Assembly (NCBI RefSeq): GCF_001655685.1 | Contig: NZ_LYVF01000164.1 | Location: 62,001 to 126,000, forward strand | Reading direction: 5' to 3' | Source of the DNA: Desulfotomaculum copahuensis | GTDB lineage: Bacteria; Bacillota; Desulfotomaculia; Desulfotomaculales; Desulfovirgulaceae | DNA length: 64,000 nucleotides | In this document: positions 54,209-61,423 of the stretch, in pieces | How positions within the stretch are numbered: position 1 is the first letter of the stretch | Layout of the letters: each line of letters starts with the position of its first letter | Program-made: the position numbers and the translations under genes | Notes under the pieces: generated by a model | The model's database searches: none | What the model was told of the DNA's origin: nothing | What the model saw: only the letters and a program-made list of their open reading frames with translations

Positions 54209-55396
54209 ATGTTTCCTGGATTTGCCCCGGAGAACAGCCCGGATGGCATAGCCCTGCTCACCCGCTCGTTTCAGAGCCTGGTCAAAAACATAACTGATCA
54301 GGAGAGACTGTTCACCTGCCGGGTGGAGAGCATCAAGGCCAAACAACAGGAACTGGCCGCCCGTTATCAGGAAACTCAGTTGCTGGCCCGCCGCCTGCAG
54401 GAAATTGCCTCGTTGAATGAAATATTATTCAATACCAGTGACGAAAGGGAATTATATTTAAGAGTGGTCAATTTCCTGCATAAACTGTACCCCCGGGCGA
54501 TCATCCGTTTCCTCGGCACCACCAAAAGCCACACCAAAATGTGCATACTGGCCGACTACGGTTCGCCGGACAGCGACCAGCGCATGGAACGCTGCGTCAA
54601 GAACCCGCTGGACTGTCTGGCCATCAAGCGGTGCCGTCCGGTGGTTTTTCTGCATCCCGACGATCACGTCTTCTGTTGTGAATTGAGCGACCTGGCCGGG
54701 GAATACGGCTATCTCTGCATGCCGCTGATTGCCGACGGCAGCGCCTTCGGCTGTATCAATATCATAATCAAACGGGAAGACATGCCGGAAAACGGACCGC
54801 CGTTGCTGGAAAACGATTTTAAGCTGCTTGATTTGCTGACCACCCATACTGCCCTGGCCATTAATAACAACCGGCTGATTAAAACGGTACGGCGCGAGGC
54901 TTTAACCGACCGGCTGACCGGTTTGCCGAACCGCCGCTACGCCCAGGAGGCGCTGCAAAACGAAATCAGCCGCTGCGCCCGCTATAACAGCGTCTTTTCC
55001 CTGGCCCTGGTGGATATAGATCTATTCAAGACGGTTAATGATAATTTCGGACATGATGAAGGAGACCGTATTCTCACCCTGCTGGCGGAAGCGGCCGGCA
55101 AGTGCCTGCGTAAAGTTGATATGACCGCCCGTTACGGCGGCGAAGAATTTTTGATCATCCTGCCGCAAACCGAAATTGAAAACGCCTGTCTGGTCATCGA
55201 GCGGTTCCGGAAAACCTTCAACCAGCTGACCCTGTCAGGAACCCTTGAGGCCAAAAATATCACTTTAAGTGCCGGATTGTCCGAATTTCCCACCGACGGC
55301 GAAGATGCCCCGGCTTTAATCAAGGTTGCCGACGACCGGCTGTACATGGCAAAACGGGCGGGGCGCAACCGGATGATCTGGAATAACAAAATTTAA
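54209..55396 (+). CDS. GAF-GGDEF diguanylate cyclase
   Basis: This 395-residue protein has an N-terminal coiled segment (about 15-70), a GAF-like sensor domain (about 70-220) and a C-terminal GGDEF domain (about 230-393). The active-site motif is GGEEF, which is catalytically competent. An inhibitory RxxD site lies five residues before it (RKVD-MTARY-GGEEF), so product feedback by cyclic di-GMP is likely. No membrane helix; cytoplasmic. AGAAGGTG precedes the ATG. It may control the surface glycan genes upstream; that is inference. Confidence 0.9.
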   Translation: MFPGFAPENSPDGIALLTRSFQSLVKNITDQERLFTCRVESIKAKQQELAARYQETQLLARRLQEIASLNEILFNTSDERELYLRVVNFLHKLYPRAIIRFLGTTKSHTKMCILADYGSPDSDQRMERCVKNPLDCLAIKRCRPVVFLHPDDHVFCCELSDLAGEYGYLCMPLIADGSAFGCINIIIKREDMPENGPPLLENDFKLLDLLTTHTALAINNNRLIKTVRREALTDRLTGLPNRRYAQEALQNEISRCARYNSVFSLALVDIDLFKTVNDNFGHDEGDRILTLLAEAAGKCLRKVDMTARYGGEEFLIILPQTEIENACLVIERFRKTFNQLTLSGTLEAKNITLSAGLSEFPTDGEDAPALIKVADDRLYMAKRAGRNRMIWNNKI

Positions 55397-55409
55397 GGAG
55401 AGATGCCCG

Positions 55410-55757
55410 GTGATTGTAGCTCATGAAAAGAATCAACCCGGAACCGCGGTGAACACCCCCGGCGCGGTAAATGTCTTTAAGAAATCGCTGGTGGGACCGG
55501 CACAAGGCTGGACCGGCTGGGTGATGCGCCTGTTTACCATCAATAGCGGGGGTTCCACGCCGCGGCATGCTCATCCCTGGCCACATATCAATTATATTTT
55601 GGGCGGCCGGGGCGTCTTATACCTGGAGGGAAAAGAAAACCCGGTTGAGGCCGGGTGCTATGCCTATGTACCTGGAAATGCCGAACACCAGTTTATCAAT
55701 TCAGGAGACGGAGACTTCACCTTTATTTGCATTGTCCCGGATGAAGGAGACAAGTAA
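55410..55757 (+). CDS. Cupin-domain protein
   Basis: This 115-residue single-domain cupin has metal-binding motif 1 around HAHPWPHINYILGGRGVLYLE and motif 2 around YVPGNAEHQFINSG, with the histidines and glutamate of a mononuclear metal site. Start is GTG at 55410, after GGAGAG, 13 nt past the GGDEF stop, so it shares that transcript. Function could be sugar isomerase-like, dioxygenase-like or ligand binding; sequence does not decide. Confidence 0.82.
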   Translation: MIVAHEKNQPGTAVNTPGAVNVFKKSLVGPAQGWTGWVMRLFTINSGGSTPRHAHPWPHINYILGGRGVLYLEGKENPVEAGCYAYVPGNAEHQFINSGDGDFTFICIVPDEGDK

Positions 55758-55892
55758 CATGACCGGCAACCACGCCTTCCCGGCGGAACAATGCCCGGCC
55801 GGGTGCACCCGGGCACCGCGTGTATATAATACCTGCCGGATACAAACAATATCGTCACGCATTAAAAAAATTTAATTCCAGGAGGTTCTGCT

Positions 55893-56123
55893 ATGCCGGA
55901 TGTAACTGTGTATACCACGCCGACCTGACCGCATTGCCACACGGTGAAAGATTTTCTTTCACAAAAAGGCGTGCATTATACCGAAAAAGACGTGGCCGCG
56001 GATGAATCGGCACGCACCGAAATGATGCGCAAAACCGGACGGCTGGCGGTACCGACGATTCTGGTGGACGGCCGCGCGGTAGTCGGTTTCAACCGGGGTG
56101 AGCTGGAAAAATTGCTGCATTGA
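55893..56123 (+). CDS. Glutaredoxin-like selenoprotein (UGA-encoded Sec at residue 12)
   Basis: This 76-residue redox protein reads MPDVTVYTTPT-U-PHCHTVKD then FLSQKGVHYTEKDVAADES, ending VVGFNRGELEKLLH. An in-frame TGA at 55926-55928 falls exactly where glutaredoxin/NrdH proteins have the first active-site cysteine, giving UxxC (Sec12, Cys15). Homology continues across the TGA: cis-Pro region LAVPTILVDG and the VVGF end are typical. AGGAGG lies 7 nt before the ATG. A stem-loop that fits a bacterial SECIS follows the UGA. It needs SelA, SelB and tRNA-Sec, not encoded here. Selenocysteine glutaredoxins are known from a few Clostridia. Likely a highly reactive thiol reductant. Confidence 0.88.
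55926..55962 (+). promoter_or_regulatory. Candidate bacterial SECIS element
   Basis: The UGA at 55926-55928 is followed by a stem GTGAAAG/CTTTCAC (55944-55950 with 55956-55962). With a 6-bp stem the loop opens with G, about 20 nt after the UGA. Both the distance and a G at the loop start fit the loose consensus for bacterial SECIS elements that recruit SelB. Confidence 0.65.
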
Positions 56124-56219
56124 CAAGACAAACCAGGCGGACAGATTTTCTCTGCCCGCTGATACATAGCACAATCCGGGATTCACACGGCCGGGGACAC
56201 GCGGATCAAACCGCCACGC

Positions 56220-56630
56220 TCAAATAAGACGGGCGGCCATCACCGCAGCCACCAGGGTCACCGACGCCACGGCGGCCGGAAACCGCTCCTCCCGCAGGTT
56301 GTTCGCCCATTCGGCATATATTTGGGCCGAAACTTCCGGGGTGTATTCCTCCACCTCCTCTTGCTCGAAAAAATGCCAGAAAGTAGCGACGTAAACCCGC
56401 CAGGGAGTACTGAACCCGACGGCGATGATTAAGGCGATAAACACTTTTTCCGTATCGGGCCAGGCAGGGAGAAGGAAAAACGCAGTCGCAAGACCCAGGA
56501 AAGCAATGATATTCCACGGGTGAAAAATCTGTATCCACAACCAGCGGTTAAATTTTTTTGATCTTGATTTCTTCATCAGCAAAACCGTCAAATAATCATT
56601 ATTTGGGCTCATTTGTTTGCGTGCCAGCAT
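56220..56630 (-). CDS. Small two-helix membrane protein, unknown
   Basis: I do not recognise this protein of about 136 residues. It has a basic N-terminus (KKSRSKKFNRWLW), two hydrophobic helices (about 37-58 and 64-82), an acidic middle (FFEQEEVEEYTPEV) and a hydrophobic C-terminal segment (FPAAVASVTLVAAVMAARL). Start is ATG at 56628-56630 after AAAGGAG, 10 nt spacing; a later ATG (MSPNND) is possible. It is convergent with the selenoprotein gene and transcribed alone. Confidence 0.65.
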   Translation of the reverse strand: MLARKQMSPNNDYLTVLLMKKSRSKKFNRWLWIQIFHPWNIIAFLGLATAFFLLPAWPDTEKVFIALIIAVGFSTPWRVYVATFWHFFEQEEVEEYTPEVSAQIYAEWANNLREERFPAAVASVTLVAAVMAARLI

Positions 56631-56746
56631 GAGAATATCACTCCTTTCCCGGTAAAACAAATACATTATTATTTCACATATATAGTACCATAATTCACAA
56701 GCCAACACAAGTCTTTTCTTCGCGTCAAACAGCGTTGAAAATAGCG

Positions 56747-56789
56747 AAAAATTGAAAGAACCCCCGGAAGCCTTTAACTCTTCCGGGGG
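56747..56789 (-). terminator. Intrinsic terminator of trxA
   Basis: A perfect 10-bp stem CCCCCGGAAG/CTTCCGGGGG (56761-56770 with 56780-56789) is followed on the minus strand by TTCTTTCAATTTTT. Confidence 0.8.
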
Positions 56790-56816
56790 TTTCCGGGTTC
56801 ATGCATACCGGCGTCT

Positions 56817-57134
56817 TTAAAGCAACCCGTCCAGCTTTTTGGCCAGTACATTTTTGGGTGTGAAACCGACAACCTGGCCGGCCACCTTGCCGTCTTTGAA
56901 CATAAGCAGGGTGGGAATGCTCATCACCCCGTAGCGCGCGGCCAGGGCCTGATTCTGATCTACATTCACCTTGGCCACCTTCACCTTGCCGGCATATTCG
57001 TTGGACAGCTCTTCAATGACCGGCGCCATACTCCGGCAGGGTCCGCACCAGGGAGCCCAAAAGTCCACCAGTGCGGGCTGTGCCGACTGCAATACCTCGG
57101 CATCAAAATTCGCTTCACTTAATTCCAGGGCCAT
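56817..57134 (-). CDS. trxA: Thioredoxin
   Basis: This 105-residue general disulfide reductase has active site WCGPC (Cys30, Cys33), cis-proline in SIPTLLMF and the VDFWAPWCGPCR signature. I chose ATG at 57132-57134 (MALELSEANF), with AGGAGAG suitably spaced; ATG at 57140 is too close to it. A terminator follows. It sits near another redox gene, the selenocysteine glutaredoxin, but on the opposite strand. Confidence 0.95.
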   Translation of the reverse strand: MALELSEANFDAEVLQSAQPALVDFWAPWCGPCRSMAPVIEELSNEYAGKVKVAKVNVDQNQALAARYGVMSIPTLLMFKDGKVAGQVVGFTPKNVLAKKLDGLL

Positions 57135-57247
57135 TTTCATCTCTCCTCGGTTAATGTAATCTGCCTGGAACGGGTTGCACCAACCCGCTTCCCGGCGCCA
57201 ATTAATCAATTTTGATATGAAGCCGCCAGCTTCACGTTTTAAAAACC

Positions 57248-57463
57248 TCAGCCGCCGCCGTGACCGGCATGCCCGCCGCCGCAACCGCCGCCGGCACTGC
57301 CACTGCCGCTGCCGCCGCTCACCTTGACCGCACAACCGCTGATCAGCTGCCGCAGGTCGCTGCTGCCGCAGGCCGGACAAGTCGCCTTGTCACGCTCACT
57401 CACACCGGTCAGCAGGGTGAATTTATGACCGCACTGCCGGCATTCAAAATCGTAGATGGGCAT
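57248..57463 (-). CDS. FmdB-type zinc ribbon protein
   Basis: This 71-residue protein begins MPIYDFECRQCGHKFTLLTG and has a second pair CPACGSSDLRQL, the FmdB/CxxC_CxxC_SSSS zinc ribbon. The tail is Gly/Ser-rich with His and Cys (GGGCGGGHAGHGGG), as in many members. FmdB-type proteins are thought to be regulatory or chaperone-like; function is not settled. ATG at 57461-57463 gives the family N-terminus; ATG at 57469 is possible. Confidence 0.88.
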   Translation of the reverse strand: MPIYDFECRQCGHKFTLLTGVSERDKATCPACGSSDLRQLISGCAVKVSGGSGSGSAGGGCGGGHAGHGGG

Positions 57464-57511
57464 CCGCATTACACCTCCTGGCGATAATTTGATTTCGCCG
57501 CCCGGCGCCGT

Positions 57512-57685
57512 TTACGCCGCGGTTATGGCGCCGTTGGGACAGATAAAAATGCATTCCTCGCAGTCCCGGCATAAGGCCGGATCTACCGTGGCCAGCTTGG
57601 CCGTTACGGTGATGGCATGATAATTACATACCTCCGCGCAGGCGCCGCAACCGGCGCAAAGATCTTTGACCACAAAGGCAGCCAT
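57512..57685 (-). CDS. Two-cluster [4Fe-4S] ferredoxin
   Basis: This 57-residue bacterial ferredoxin has two complete cluster motifs, CAGCGACAEVC and CRDCEECIFIC (each C-x2-C-x2-C-x3-C). It carries single electrons at low potential in the cytoplasm. Start ATG at 57683-57685, 8 nt after GGAGG. Its redox partner is not evident from neighbours. Confidence 0.93.
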   Translation of the reverse strand: MAAFVVKDLCAGCGACAEVCNYHAITVTAKLATVDPALCRDCEECIFICPNGAITAA

Positions 57686-57863
57686 GTTAAAATCCTCCGC
57701 AACAAGTTGATTGCCCTTTCTGTTTTCTATTATACTCATAACTGCCTTCGCTTGCAATATGGTTAACGAAAAATTCATCAACATTTTACGATTTAATAAC
57801 AGCCGGATATTTCCCTAGTTTACCACCGGCGAACAATGCAGTCAATGCATGTAAAAAGGATTT

Positions 57864-58631
57864 TCAACCCAACTCAGAACGTTTAAAAAGCTGGATAAAG
57901 TTCAGAATGAACTGCAATTCCTTCTGGGTCAGGTTGCATACCAGGTTCAGCACCGCCTGCACATTGGGGTGCATGAGCAACTCGCGCAGTTCCGGGTTCA
58001 TCATGTTCAGCATCTGATCCACGGCGCCCGGCTCCATAATGAAGTAACACGGGGAAACACCCATCACCTCGGCCAGCTTTTCCAGGGTTTTCAAGGAAGG
58101 CTGTACCTTGCCCTGCTCAATCTGACCGATCAGCCCGGCCGTTACACCGGCCAGGTTGGCCAGTTGCGCCTGCGTCAATCCGTATTCCTCACGCAGTGCC
58201 TTTAATTTATGCCCCAGCGAACCCTCATGGCCGATCAGTGCGGAAGCCGGAACATCAAGCCCGCCGGCCACCCGTTTCAATGTGCCCAAAGCGGGGTATA
58301 CGGTGCACCTTTCAATTTCGCTCAGGTAAGACAAGGAGATGTCCGCCCGCCGGGCCAGGTCCTGCAAAGACATGTTTTTTTCCGTCCGCATCAGGCGGAT
58401 CTTGTCCCCCAGGGAAAGACAGCTGTTGGTGATATCACCTTCGATCAATTGCGTTTTAGGCACATTCAAAGCGCCGGCCAATTTATCAATGGTTTTTAGT
58501 GACGGCCTTTTGGAACCGCGTTCAATTTCACTGAGATAAGACAGCGAAAGGTTCGCACGCCGGGCCAGGTCCTGCAGGGTATAACCCCGTTCCTCCCGCA
58601 AAGCGCGAATTTGTTCTCCCTTGACGATCAT
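57864..58631 (-). CDS. Regulator with three tandem Cro/CI-type HTH domains
   Basis: This 255-residue protein has three XRE helix-turn-helix domains in a row (about 5-60, 72-130, 140-195). Domains 1 and 2 are near copies (LQDLARRANLSLSYLSEIERG and LQDLARRADISLSYLSEIER); domain 3 is diverged (LTQAQLANLAGVTAGLIGQIEQG). The C-terminal 60 residues are helical and Leu/Asn-rich, perhaps for oligomerisation. A sigma-A promoter with AT-rich repeats precedes it, so autoregulation is plausible. Targets unknown. Most XRE regulators have one HTH, so the triple array is unusual. Confidence 0.85.
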   Translation of the reverse strand: MIVKGEQIRALREERGYTLQDLARRANLSLSYLSEIERGSKRPSLKTIDKLAGALNVPKTQLIEGDITNSCLSLGDKIRLMRTEKNMSLQDLARRADISLSYLSEIERCTVYPALGTLKRVAGGLDVPASALIGHEGSLGHKLKALREEYGLTQAQLANLAGVTAGLIGQIEQGKVQPSLKTLEKLAEVMGVSPCYFIMEPGAVDQMLNMMNPELRELLMHPNVQAVLNLVCNLTQKELQFILNFIQLFKRSELG

Positions 58632-58666
58632 GGGCTACACTCCCGGTCAAATCAAATTATACTATT

Positions 58667-58695
58667 ATCGTACTATACTTTTACTAGGCAGTCAA
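58667..58695 (-). promoter_or_regulatory. Sigma-A promoter of the triple-HTH regulator
   Basis: On the minus strand TTGACT (58690-58695), a 17-bp spacer and TACGAT (58667-58672) form a promoter starting about 29 nt before the ATG. The -10 region lies in repeats of the type AGTATA/TAGTAT (58653-58680), candidate operators. Confidence 0.7.
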
Positions 58696-58726
58696 TTCGC
58701 GCCGCGCAAGATGAACCAAAGTCAAT

Positions 58727-58768
58727 AAAAAAACGCGTTATCCCGTCTGCAGAAGGACGGAAAACGCG
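58727..58768 (-). terminator. Intrinsic terminator of the U32 gene
   Basis: Outer stem CGCGTT/AACGCG (58734-58739 with 58763-58768) encloses an inner CCGTC/GACGG stem; the minus strand then reads TTTTTTTATT. Confidence 0.8.
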
Positions 58769-58777
58769 TGACCGCGG

Positions 58778-59995
58778 TTACTCCCGCCGGCGCAGCAGAC
58801 TGTAGGGCGGCAAACAGCGCCCGGCGGGCAGGAAGATCAACTGACGCGGATGGGGTGCCGCCTCCAGCGGGAGCCCCTGTTCATCATACATGGCGCCCGG
58901 TCGGAAGGTGTACAGTTCGCCACCGGGCAGCAATGCCTCCAGTTCCTCACCCACGGCGAAGCGGTTTCGCTGTTCCACCCGGGCCAAACCGGTCCGCCGG
59001 TCGTAATCCCGCACTACGCCCACAAAAGCATAGGGACGCCGGTAAATGCGGGCCGCTGTCCCGTGGACGGCCGCACTCTCCCGCCCGGTAAAAAAGCCGG
59101 TGGTATAATCCCGGTTGCTCACTTTGCCCAACTCCTCCCACCAGGCCGGATCAACCCGGAAGTGTGCCGGATCCCGGCGGCAGGCATCCAGTGCCCGGCG
59201 GTAGACATTGACCACTGTGGCCACGTAATGCAGGCTTTTCATCCGCCCTTCAATCTTCAGGCTGTCCACCCCGGCCGCCGCCAGCCCGGGAATATATTCC
59301 AGCAGGCACAGGTCGCGCGAACTGAGAATGTAAGCGCCGCGGGCGTCCTCACCGGCCGGGAAATATTCACCGGGCCGTTTTTCTTCCATCAGGGCATACC
59401 GCCAGCGGCAGGCCTGGGCGCAATCACCCCGGTTGGCATCCCGCCCGGTCATGTAATTGCTCAACAGGCAGCGTCCGGAATAGGCAATGCACATGGCGCC
59501 GTGTACAAACACTTCCAGCGGCACATCCACCCGCCGGCGGATCTCCATGATCTCCTCCCGGGACAGTTCCCGGGCCAGGACAATGCGGTCCACCCCGGCT
59601 TTTTTCCAAAATGCGGCGGCGGCCCAGTTGGTGGTGTTGGCCTGGGTACTCAGGTGTACCGGCAGTTCCGGTGTCAACTGCCGGACCAGGCCGAACACTC
59701 CCGGATCGGACACAATAACGGCATCCACGCCCAGATCGCGCAGTTCCTCCAGGTAGGCGGGCAACAGTTCCAGATCTTGATTATGGGCAAAAATATTCAC
59801 GGTAACGTATACTTTGGCGCCCCGCCGGTGAGCAAAGTCCACGCCCCCGGCCATTTCCGCGGTGGTGAAATTTTCCGCCCCGGCCCGCAGGCCGAACCGG
59901 CCGCCGCCCAGGTATACGGCATCGGCGCCGTAAATTACCGCCACTTTCAATTTCTCCGGATTACCGGCCGGAGCCAGCAATTCAGGTATGCGCAT
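58778..59995 (-). CDS. U32 peptidase-family protein, TrhP-like tRNA hydroxylation factor
   Basis: This 405-residue U32 family protein starts RIPELLAPAGNPEKLKVAVIYGADAVYLGG and has the cysteine signature EVFVHGAMCIAYSGRCLLSNYM followed by GDCAQACRWRY, probably binding an iron-sulfur cluster. B. subtilis YrrN/YrrO and E. coli TrhP in this family are needed for 5-hydroxyuridine in tRNA. The position next to mltG matches yrrL-yrrN in Bacillus. ATG at 59993-59995 chosen. A protease role is less likely. Confidence 0.88.
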   Translation of the reverse strand: MRIPELLAPAGNPEKLKVAVIYGADAVYLGGGRFGLRAGAENFTTAEMAGGVDFAHRRGAKVYVTVNIFAHNQDLELLPAYLEELRDLGVDAVIVSDPGVFGLVRQLTPELPVHLSTQANTTNWAAAAFWKKAGVDRIVLARELSREEIMEIRRRVDVPLEVFVHGAMCIAYSGRCLLSNYMTGRDANRGDCAQACRWRYALMEEKRPGEYFPAGEDARGAYILSSRDLCLLEYIPGLAAAGVDSLKIEGRMKSLHYVATVVNVYRRALDACRRDPAHFRVDPAWWEELGKVSNRDYTTGFFTGRESAAVHGTAARIYRRPYAFVGVVRDYDRRTGLARVEQRNRFAVGEELEALLPGGELYTFRPGAMYDEQGLPLEAAPHPRQLIFLPAGRCLPPYSLLRRRE

Positions 59996-60066
59996 CATAT
60001 CCTCCAACCCTTTTTAGACGTGAAAGATGGCCGCGCTTGAAGGTGGTGGCCGTACCGGGGGGGCAA

Positions 60067-61107
60067 CTAGCGCAAGTATTTGCGTTTGTTCGCCTCGTGC
60101 TGGGCCAGGGTGACGGCGAAGGCATGCGTACCGTCCGGTTTGGCCACGTAATAAAGATAATTGGTATGCGCCGGCTCCACCGCCGCTAAAAGTGAGGCCT
60201 CACCGGGACAGGCAATCGGCCCGGGCGGCAATCCGGTTATTTTATAGGTGTTATAAGGTGATTTGACCTCCAGATCCTTATAATACAGTTTAGAGCGCTG
60301 GCTGCCCAGCGCGTACTGCACTGTGGCATCCACCTGTAAAGGCATGCCCCGGTGCAGGCGGTTTTCAATTACGCCGGCGATGACCGGCCGTTCGCGGTTT
60401 ACCTTGGCCTCCCGCTCCACCATGGAAGCGATGATCACCGCCTGGTGCAGGGTCAGCCCGGCCGCCCGGGCTTTTTGTTCGTAATTCAATTTTTTCATCT
60501 CGTCGTTGAATTGACCGAGCATCATGTCAATCAGATCATGAGTGGAAATGTCGCTGCCCACTTTATACGTGTCCGGGAAAAGGTATCCTTCCAACCGGTG
60601 CGGCCCCGGCGGCAGACCGGCCAGAAAGGGGTAATCGAATTGATCACGGGCCACCGCCTGAAAAAACCTGTCATGGGTGGTTAAACCCTGTTTCGTCAGG
60701 AGCGCGGCGATTTGATGCAGGGTAAACCCCTCCGGGACAGTGAACTCCCGGGCATCCGGCGGTCCTTTGACCAGCAGGTCTGTTATCCGGGACAGGGACA
60801 TACCGGTGGACAGACTGTAGCGGCCCGCTTTCAGCCGGCCGCCCACCCCTTTCAACCGGACGTAAAGATTGAACACCCGGGCATTGCGGATCAGCCCCCG
60901 GGTTTGCAAAAGCCCGCCGATTATCGCGCTGGAAGCATTCCGGGGCACAGTCAGGGAAACATCGCGGGCCTGGTCCGCCGGCGTCACCGGGGACAGCGCC
61001 CCGGTGACGTAGATTGCCAGGCCGGCCAGCAGGGCGGCCAGCAACAGCGCGCCACCCAGCAAGCGCCTTTTTCTTTTACTGCTCACCACTTGTTCCGGAA
61101 TAGCCAT
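60067..61107 (-). CDS. mltG: Endolytic transglycosylase MltG
   Basis: This 346-residue protein cuts nascent peptidoglycan glycan strands and limits their length. It has a basic cytoplasmic N-terminus (SSKRKRRLLGG), one membrane helix (about 14-34), a LysM-like region and the YceG domain with the catalytic glutamate in IIASMVEREAKVNRERPV. ATG at 61105-61107. A sigma-A promoter lies about 70 bp upstream. It is the yrrL equivalent in the ruvX-yrzB-mltG order. Confidence 0.94.
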   Translation of the reverse strand: MAIPEQVVSSKRKRRLLGGALLLAALLAGLAIYVTGALSPVTPADQARDVSLTVPRNASSAIIGGLLQTRGLIRNARVFNLYVRLKGVGGRLKAGRYSLSTGMSLSRITDLLVKGPPDAREFTVPEGFTLHQIAALLTKQGLTTHDRFFQAVARDQFDYPFLAGLPPGPHRLEGYLFPDTYKVGSDISTHDLIDMMLGQFNDEMKKLNYEQKARAAGLTLHQAVIIASMVEREAKVNRERPVIAGVIENRLHRGMPLQVDATVQYALGSQRSKLYYKDLEVKSPYNTYKITGLPPGPIACPGEASLLAAVEPAHTNYLYYVAKPDGTHAFAVTLAQHEANKRKYLR

Positions 61108-61423
61108 TATAATCCGCCTTGAAACAAATTTTCCAAACCGGCAAACAAAGGTTGTCAATTATACCGGCACAACTAAGACATTATACCCCGTATAAACAAC
61201 CAATGACAAGCCGGGATACAAAGAAACGGAACAAAAACACCGTCATTGACAGCCATTGCAATACCCGTTGTCCGTCCGGACGCTCCATGCCCACCGAAAA
61301 AAGACGGTCCCGTCCGGGAGCATACAGTTATAAGCTCCGGTACATCAAAAAAACCCCCGCCCCGCCAAAACAGGAGGTCTTTTGACTTTTTACAACTCCG
61401 GCCGTTAACGCCGGAGTAAACTG
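61108..61423. other. Intergenic region with mltG promoter and vanW 3' hairpin
   Basis: No gene is seen in these 316 bases. They hold the mltG promoter (separate entry), a stem CTCCGGC/GCCGGAG (61396-61402 with 61410-61416) directly after the vanW-family stop codon, and, on the minus strand, a G-rich stretch followed by seven T residues near 61349-61355. The last two may together end the vanW transcript. Confidence 0.45.
61180..61209 (-). promoter_or_regulatory. Sigma-A promoter of mltG
   Basis: On the minus strand TTGTCA (61204-61209), an 18-bp spacer and TATAAT (61180-61185) match the consensus at 11 of 12 positions. Transcription would begin near 61173, about 66 nt before the mltG ATG. Confidence 0.8.

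Noticed and set aside
56206-56538. Alternative frame within the small membrane protein gene
   Set aside because: It lacks a ribosome site and reads through the same region as the better-supported two-helix protein.
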